Positions 7,094 through 11,512 of a stretch of DNA of 11,512 bases are shown piece after piece. A program made the position numbers and the translations under genes. The stretch is from HXMU1420-2 sp040830545 (lineage in GTDB: Bacteria > Pseudomonadota > Alphaproteobacteria > Rhodobacterales > Rhodobacteraceae), in NCBI GenBank assembly GCA_040830545.1, contig JBFOMB010000001.1:1-11512 (forward strand). The letters are read 5' to 3'. Numbering within the stretch: position 1 is the stretch's first letter; every line of letters begins with the position of its first letter. Under the pieces are notes generated by a model. That model worked only from the letters and a program-made list of their open reading frames with translations. It had not been told where the DNA came from and ran no database searches.

Positions 7094-7099
7094 TACAAT
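7094..7099 (+). promoter_or_regulatory. Possible -10 hexamer for the flippase operon
   Basis: TACAAT, part of the palindrome TTGTACAA (7091-7098), lies 10 bp before the ATG at 7110 in the only AT-rich stretch of the region. No Shine-Dalgarno precedes that ATG, so a leaderless or near-leaderless mRNA would fit. No good -35 was found at 16-18 bp. Confidence 0.25.
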
Positions 7100-7109
7100 A
7101 CATTTTGTT

Positions 7110-8387
7110 ATGCGAGTTTTGAGGAACGCCTACAGTTACGTTCTGATCGGGAACGCGGTTAGTGCCGGTATGGGCTTTGCCGTACTGATGGTGCTGACGC
7201 GGGCATTGGACCCGGCGCGTTTCGGGGAACTGGCCGTTCTCATAAACCTTGTGGATTTCGGTCTGATCGTGATCGACGCGCTATTGTTTGCGGGCGTGGT
7301 CGTGACCGTGTCCAAATACGCGCAGGACCATCCGGACAAGGCGGACATGGCGCTGAAGATCGGGTTTCTGTTGCGCCTGCCTATTGCGTTGGTGATCGCA
7401 GTGGCCGGGCAGGTCGCGGCAGAGCCGCTGTCGATGTTGATGCTGGGCACGCCGGATCTGGCAGGGCCGATGCGACTGGTGTGTTTGGCGTTGCCTTTGC
7501 TGACGGTCCATTCGTTTTTCATCACAGCCCTGCAATCCCGGCAGCGGTTCGGGTCTTTGGCATTGGCCACGACGTTCAAAAACGCGTTCCGACTGGCCCT
7601 GATGGGTGGGTTATTCATGCTGGGTCGCCTCGATGTATCAGCGGCGATGGGCGCCATGGTGATTGGCGGAGCTTTGGCCATGGGGTTGGCCATGGCAGTC
7701 GCAGGGCTGGGGTTCCTGCGGGCGCCGGGGATGGATTGGTCGATCCTGCGCGAAATCTTTGATGTGAACAAATGGATGGCCATTGCGGCGATCGGCCTGT
7801 TGGGTGCGCGGATCGACATCGCGATGTTGGCCCACTATTCGACGGCGGCAGAGGCCGGGTATTACGCCGCTGCACTGCAATTGTGTCTGGTCATCACGCT
7901 GTTCAGTACCGCGCTGGTCACGATCCTGCTGCCGAAGTCGGCGCAGATGACAGACCCGGTGCAGGTTCGGGCGCATTTCCGCAAGGCGTTGAAATGGCTG
8001 TGGGTTGCACCGGTGGGCATTGTCCTGATCGTGCCAATCACACCGTTTCTGGTGCCTCTTGCCCTGGGGCAGGATTATGTGTCGGTGGTCGGTCCGTTGA
8101 ACCTGCTGGTGGCCTCGGCCCTGCTGGCGCTGGTCTGCAATCCGGCCCTGATGGCACATTTTTCGCTGGGTCTGGTGCCGCTTTATGCGCTGACCGTGGT
8201 GGCGCAAATGGCGCTGCGGGTTGTGGCGAACGTGCAGGTCATGCCGCAATACGGGGCAACTGGCGCGGCTTGGGTGGATTTCGGGGTCAAGGTGGTGTCG
8301 ATTGCCGTGTCTCTGGTCATCCTTTGGGTCATCGTCCATCGCCGCGCGGCCAGTGGCGAGGCCCTGCAGGCGGAGGCAGCAGCATGA
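7110..8387 (+). CDS. Wzx-like oligosaccharide flippase
   Basis: A 425-aa integral membrane protein with about twelve hydrophobic helices spread along its length and a short polar C-terminal tail. The N-terminal NAYSYVLIGNAVSAGMGF and LTRALDPARFGELAVLINLVDFG, then YYAAALQLCLVITLFSTALVTILLPK in the middle, are typical of the oligosaccharide flippase (Polysacc_synt) family of the MOP superfamily, which moves undecaprenyl-linked repeat units to the periplasmic side of the inner membrane. The ATG at 7110 has no visible Shine-Dalgarno; a GAGG at 7121 is inside the gene, so a slightly later start cannot be fully excluded. The stop overlaps the next ATG (ATGA, 8384-8387), making this the first gene of a coupled three-gene operon. 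It is a second flippase in the window, distinct in sequence from the one at 1-445. Confidence 0.9.
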   Translation: MRVLRNAYSYVLIGNAVSAGMGFAVLMVLTRALDPARFGELAVLINLVDFGLIVIDALLFAGVVVTVSKYAQDHPDKADMALKIGFLLRLPIALVIAVAGQVAAEPLSMLMLGTPDLAGPMRLVCLALPLLTVHSFFITALQSRQRFGSLALATTFKNAFRLALMGGLFMLGRLDVSAAMGAMVIGGALAMGLAMAVAGLGFLRAPGMDWSILREIFDVNKWMAIAAIGLLGARIDIAMLAHYSTAAEAGYYAAALQLCLVITLFSTALVTILLPKSAQMTDPVQVRAHFRKALKWLWVAPVGIVLIVPITPFLVPLALGQDYVSVVGPLNLLVASALLALVCNPALMAHFSLGLVPLYALTVVAQMALRVVANVQVMPQYGATGAAWVDFGVKVVSIAVSLVILWVIVHRRAASGEALQAEAAA

Positions 8388-9274
8388 TCCGGCCCGGTGA
8401 TCTGTACCGCGCGGCGTTGGCTGTAACGGACCCTGTGACGATCCCCATCGGCAATGCACGGCTGGCCGCGCGGGCCAAGGCCGACCCGCAGGCTGTGCGC
8501 GACCGGCGAGCGGCGGCCCTGACACGCGGGATCGAGTGGTTCAAACAGCAACGCATGATCGAGGTTTCGGGCCTCATGCTGTTGCAGGCGACCTATGAGG
8601 CGGGTTTGGACAACAGACTGAGCTTCATCGAGGACGCCATCGCGCGGTACCGTGCGGAAAATCCTGGGTTCCGTGAGCGTCTGTTTGACCCGTCCTTCGC
8701 TTATGATCCGACACAGGACCCTTATGGCCTGCGCTACAGGGATGAAAACAGCTGGCAGGTGTTTGAACATCCGCTCGACACGATCATGCGTCGCTGCCTG
8801 TATTCCGACCGGCTGGGGCTGGGGGCGGAGTTTTTGGAAGAGCTCAAGTCGCTGGAAGACGGTGGGGGGTACGGCACCACCCACGCTATCGTTGGCGGGC
8901 GGCTGTTGTTGCGGTTCAGCAATATCGAAGCCGGGGCGATCCGCGCCGTGATGCAGGAAACCGCGCCCCGGATTGCGGCGGCCAATCGTGGTGCGCGTCA
9001 TGGGGATCTGTTTGCGGAACGCATTCTGGTGCTGCAATGGCTGGGCCGGGACGACCTGATTGATCCGGTCTGGATCGAGCGCATGACAGTCGCACAGCTG
9101 GACGATGGTGGTTGGGGGGGCAAGCCGCTGTTGCGCGGGCCGGTTGCCAACCAGCATACGACCGCCATAGCGGTGACAGTGCTGGCGCAGGACCTGACCG
9201 GGCGCATCGTACCGGAACCGGACCGCGTGGCCGAGCCTGCGCCCTATCCCCAAGTTCAAGGAGCCTCCGCATGA
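8384..9274 (+). CDS. Uncharacterised protein with alpha/alpha-toroid-like repeats
   Basis: I do not recognise a specific family. The 296-aa protein has no signal peptide or membrane helix. Two segments look like repeats: LEDGGGYGTTHAIVGGRLLL (157-176) and LDDGGWGG followed by NQHTTAIAVTVL (239-267). The D-G-G-W-G core with a later H-T and a hydrophobic helix recalls the QW-type repeats of squalene/hopene cyclases and prenyltransferase beta subunits, and the rest is compatible with helix pairs, so a cytoplasmic helical-toroid protein acting on an isoprenoid or similar lipid is possible but unproven. The start ATG 8384 has GGAGG (8372-8376) at 7 nt and overlaps the flippase stop; the open frame upstream of it is antiparallel noise inside the flippase. 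Its stop overlaps the next start as ATGA. The tight coupling to a flippase and an aminotransferase fusion implies a role in the same glycan or lipid pathway. Confidence 0.85.
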   Translation: MIRPGDLYRAALAVTDPVTIPIGNARLAARAKADPQAVRDRRAAALTRGIEWFKQQRMIEVSGLMLLQATYEAGLDNRLSFIEDAIARYRAENPGFRERLFDPSFAYDPTQDPYGLRYRDENSWQVFEHPLDTIMRRCLYSDRLGLGAEFLEELKSLEDGGGYGTTHAIVGGRLLLRFSNIEAGAIRAVMQETAPRIAAANRGARHGDLFAERILVLQWLGRDDLIDPVWIERMTVAQLDDGGWGGKPLLRGPVANQHTTAIAVTVLAQDLTGRIVPEPDRVAEPAPYPQVQGASA

Positions 9275-11253
9275 GTGATCTCAGCAGTCTGAGCCGCCGT
9301 GGACGTCGGTTGAGCGCCAAGGCGCTGCGTTTTGGCAAACGGGTCGCGTCACAGTTCATGCCGTCTGGCGGCGCCGCACCAGTCGCGCCCGTGACGATTC
9401 CGTCGGCGACCGATACAGTGGATATGGTTGTTGTGGTAACGGGATCGACGCGGGGCGTCGGTCGGGCGATTGCAAATGGGTTTGTGCAGTCTGGCGCTCG
9501 GGTTGTTGTAAATGGTCGGAACGAAACGGCCACCCAAGAGGTTGCCAAGGCACTCGGTGGCCAGACAATTGGTATCGCGGCGGATATGTCCACCGGTGAA
9601 GGTGTCGACCGTCTGTTTGCCGCAGCGATAGAGGTGTTTGGTCGGGTCGATGTTCTGGTCAACAACGCCGGGATCGCAGCGGGTACAGGCAAACCGTTGT
9701 GGGACATGTCTAGGCAGGAACTGGCGGACAACCTGCAGGTCAACGTGACCGGTCCCTTCCTGGCCCTCAGTCGCGCGATCCAGATTTGGATGGAGGCCGG
9801 GCAGGGCGGTCGGGTGCTGAACGTGTCCAGCGGGGCAGGTGAGCAGAGCTTTCCGAGCATGTCGGGCTATGGCATCTCGAAATTCGCGCTTGAAGGACTG
9901 ACCCGTTACGCGGCCGAGGATCTGGCGGCCGGGGGCATCGCCGTGTGTTCCGTGAAACTCGGCAGTCTGCGCACCGACATGACCCGCGCGAACATGTCCT
10001 GGGAGGATCACGCGTTGTTGCCCGACCCGGACACGGTTGCGCCGGTCTTCGTCAACCTCGCCAGCGCGCCGGCCGAGATGATACACGGTCGGTCCTTTGC
10101 CGCCCCAAGGCTGAGCGCGGATTTTCAGGCGGAACTGTCAATTGCCGGGCCAATCGCCGCGACCCCGGCGATGAAATACCCGAAGCTGACCCGCCATGGG
10201 GTGGAGGTGCCGCGCGACTGGCAGGATTTGACGTTGCTGGACCGGGCGGAAAACCAGTGGGGCCCGTCACCCAAGGTGGCCGAAGCGGTGAACGCTGTAT
10301 TGACCGGACGGCCCACGAATTACTACCCGGACGAGGATTACACCCGCCTGCGGCAGGCACTGGCCAAGGAACATGGGCTCGCCCCCGAGTGTTTTACCTT
10401 TGGCAACGGGTCATGGGTGCTGCTGGACGAAATCCTGCGGCTCTTTGCCCATCCTGGCGATGAGGTTGTGTCAAACGATCCGGGCTGGTTCGGGTTCCAC
10501 ATCCTGTGCCCCCGGTACGGCGTCAACAACCGTCGGGTGCGCATGCGGCTGGATGCCGGGGCCAATGGTGATCCGCATAATCTGGACGGTATGCTGGCGG
10601 CGATTGGGCCCAAGACGCGGCTGATCTATATCGTCACGCCCTCCAACCCCGAAGGTGTGCCGATGCGGGACGCGGATTTCGCACGGTTCATCGAACAGGT
10701 GCCACCCAACCTGCCGGTGATTGTGGACGAGGCTTATGCCGAATTTGCGGACATTCCCGATCTGGTCCGCACCTCGCGTTGGGTGCAGCGCGAGGATCGC
10801 ATGGTGATTGGCGTGCGCACGTTTTCGAAATTCTACGCGCTGGCGGGGATGCGGGTAGGGTACAGTTATGCCCGCCCCGAAGTTGCGGAAATGCTGGCCC
10901 GGCAAAGTTTTATCTTCAGCGTCAACAGCATGGCGGAAGAGGCGGCGCTGGCTGCGCTGGCCGATCACGACCACCGCGCCAAAGTACATGCCGGAGTGTC
11001 AGAACAGCGCCGCCGTTTGACGGACGCGGTGCGGGGGCTGGGCCTGCGCGCCATCGACAGCCAGGGACCGTTCATGATGATCGAGGCCCCGTGTGCCATG
11101 GATCAATACCGCGAGGCGTTCAGTGACGCGGGCCTGATGTTGCCGTTCTTTGAATTTTACGACGGTGAATATGTGATGTTCCCCGTTGCGTCAGCAGAGC
11201 AGAACACGCGCACGCTAGAGGTTCTGGCCAAGTTGACGGGCAAGTCGGCCTGA
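9271..11253 (+). CDS. SDR oxidoreductase fused to a HisC-like PLP aminotransferase
   Basis: One unbroken 660-aa frame joins two enzymes. After a basic 50-residue leader, the short-chain dehydrogenase (about 52-280) shows TGSTRGVG (57-64, nucleotide binding), NNAG (131-134), N158, S186/S187 and the catalytic Y200-x-x-x-K204. The aminotransferase (about 320-660) shows NQWGPSP (328-334), the YYPDEDYTRLR region (351-361), FGNGSWVLLDEIL (377-389), TPSNPEG (456-462), D486-E-A-Y, and the PLP lysine K520 in TFSKFYALAGMRVGY with R528. It is closest in style to histidinol-phosphate aminotransferases and threonine-phosphate decarboxylases, but the usual late Arg is Met636. Together the halves could oxidise a hydroxyl to a ketone and then aminate it. 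Start ATG 9271 has AAGGAG (9258-9263) at 7 nt and overlaps the previous stop. Last gene of the trio; the substrate is unknown. Confidence 0.9.
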   Translation: MSDLSSLSRRGRRLSAKALRFGKRVASQFMPSGGAAPVAPVTIPSATDTVDMVVVVTGSTRGVGRAIANGFVQSGARVVVNGRNETATQEVAKALGGQTIGIAADMSTGEGVDRLFAAAIEVFGRVDVLVNNAGIAAGTGKPLWDMSRQELADNLQVNVTGPFLALSRAIQIWMEAGQGGRVLNVSSGAGEQSFPSMSGYGISKFALEGLTRYAAEDLAAGGIAVCSVKLGSLRTDMTRANMSWEDHALLPDPDTVAPVFVNLASAPAEMIHGRSFAAPRLSADFQAELSIAGPIAATPAMKYPKLTRHGVEVPRDWQDLTLLDRAENQWGPSPKVAEAVNAVLTGRPTNYYPDEDYTRLRQALAKEHGLAPECFTFGNGSWVLLDEILRLFAHPGDEVVSNDPGWFGFHILCPRYGVNNRRVRMRLDAGANGDPHNLDGMLAAIGPKTRLIYIVTPSNPEGVPMRDADFARFIEQVPPNLPVIVDEAYAEFADIPDLVRTSRWVQREDRMVIGVRTFSKFYALAGMRVGYSYARPEVAEMLARQSFIFSVNSMAEEAALAALADHDHRAKVHAGVSEQRRRLTDAVRGLGLRAIDSQGPFMMIEAPCAMDQYREAFSDAGLMLPFFEFYDGEYVMFPVASAEQNTRTLEVLAKLTGKSA

Positions 11254-11267
11254 ACTGCCACAACCCA

Positions 11268-11288
11268 GCCCCGGACCTGATCCGGGGC
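11268..11288. repeat. Palindromic intergenic element, possible terminator of the flippase operon
   Basis: GCCCCGGA (11268-11275) and TCCGGGGC (11281-11288) form a perfect 8-bp GC-rich stem around a 5-nt loop, 14 bp after the fusion gene's stop. No T-run follows, so it is not a classical intrinsic terminator. From memory, stems of the form CCCCGGA-loop-TCCGGGG recur between genes in many alphaproteobacterial genomes, so it may be a dispersed REP-like element that also protects mRNA ends. Confidence 0.5.
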
Positions 11289-11306
11289 CTCGTCGTTGGC
11301 TGAACG

Positions 11307-11507
11307 TCAGAGGAGCGATTCCGCGACCAGCAACATGCCCAGGCCAATCCCGGCAATCACAGCCCAGAAAATCACCCGCTCGGCTGTCTGAACACATGTG
11401 ACCCAAACCTGTCGGCGGGCGGCTGGCTGCCCAACCTCCCGGCGTGTCCATGGCCCCCCCCTCAGGACGTCCCCCCCGGCCCGCCCGTCCAGGGGTTCCT
11501 GGCGCAC
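11307..11507 (-). CDS. Doubtful short ORF with one membrane helix
   Basis: A frame of 66 codons from GTG 11507, open to the right edge and so possibly longer. The C-terminal third, RVIFWAVIAGIGLGMLLVAE, is a credible single membrane helix ending six residues before the stop, whereas the N-terminal part is low-complexity R/G/P sequence from C-runs and looks non-coding. A shorter start at the GTG of the V in RVIFW (near 11373) is possible. No ribosome-binding site was found, and no family is recognised. Confidence 0.2.
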   Translation of the reverse strand: MRQEPLDGRAGGDVLRGGPWTRREVGQPAARRQVWVTCVQTAERVIFWAVIAGIGLGMLLVAESLL

Positions 11508-11512
11508 TGCCC

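Noticed and set aside
7772..8383. Upstream open extension of the 296-aa protein inside the flippase gene
   Set aside because: Gly/Ala/Arg-rich out-of-frame translation of the flippase; ATG 8384 has GGAGG and an ATGA overlap.
9112..9270. 53-codon upstream extension of the fusion gene
   Set aside because: It overlaps the previous gene out of frame, while ATG 9271 has AAGGAG at 7 nt and an ATGA junction.
7638..9860. Long minus-strand frames (295, 358 and 314 codons) opposite the flippase, toroid-like protein and fusion genes
   Set aside because: Composition dominated by Arg, Gln, Pro and His, no motifs, and the plus-strand genes are well supported by motifs or coupled starts.
1..11512. CRISPR arrays, insertion sequences, tRNA or rRNA genes
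   Set aside because: No regularly spaced repeats, transposase-like frame, or RNA gene signature was seen.

Overview
The window is GC-rich (roughly 60% or more by eye), tightly packed, with ATGA/GTGA stop-start overlaps. Its protein families (a small periplasmic molybdopterin-fold protein beside a hybrid kinase, CelD-like acetyltransferase, polysaccharide pyruvyl transferase, Wzx-like flippases) fit an alphaproteobacterium, most likely the Rhodobacteraceae/Roseobacter group. That assignment is an inference from gene style and not from a marker gene. The locus looks like part of an exopolysaccharide or capsule cluster with its own phosphorelay built into the middle.

Left block, minus strand (1-1695): a polysaccharide pyruvyl transferase-family gene, then by a 4-bp GTGA overlap a Wzx-like flippase that runs off the left edge. 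Upstream, on the same strand, is a NarL/LuxR-type response regulator (1840-2442). The 144-bp gap before the pyruvyl transferase holds three perfect dyads: an 18-bp possible operator, a 17-bp dyad, and a hairpin that buries the Shine-Dalgarno sequence.

Centre, plus strand (2686-5807): a secreted 173-aa protein with the sulfite-oxidase-type molybdopterin fold but no cysteine in its mature part, overlapped by a hybrid sensor kinase (periplasmic sensor, PAS, HisKA, HATPase, REC, Hpt). The kinase seems to start at a non-standard CTG. With the divergent response regulator this gives all the parts of a His-Asp-His-Asp relay. A second copy of the 18-bp dyad lies in front of this operon, so the same regulator may control both its own sensor operon and the polysaccharide operon.

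Right block: a minus-strand CelD/BioF2-like acetyltransferase (5818-6951) converges on the kinase and is divergent from a plus-strand, translationally coupled trio (7110-11253). The trio is a second Wzx-like flippase, an uncharacterised protein with repeats resembling the alpha/alpha-toroid of terpene cyclases and prenyltransferases, and a 660-aa fusion of a short-chain dehydrogenase/reductase with a HisC-like PLP aminotransferase. A plausible reading is that the fusion makes an amino-bearing precursor or substituent for the polymer, the flippases move lipid-linked units across the inner membrane, and the acetyl- and pyruvyl-transferases decorate them. After 11253 come only a palindromic repeat or terminator-like hairpin and a doubtful short membrane ORF.
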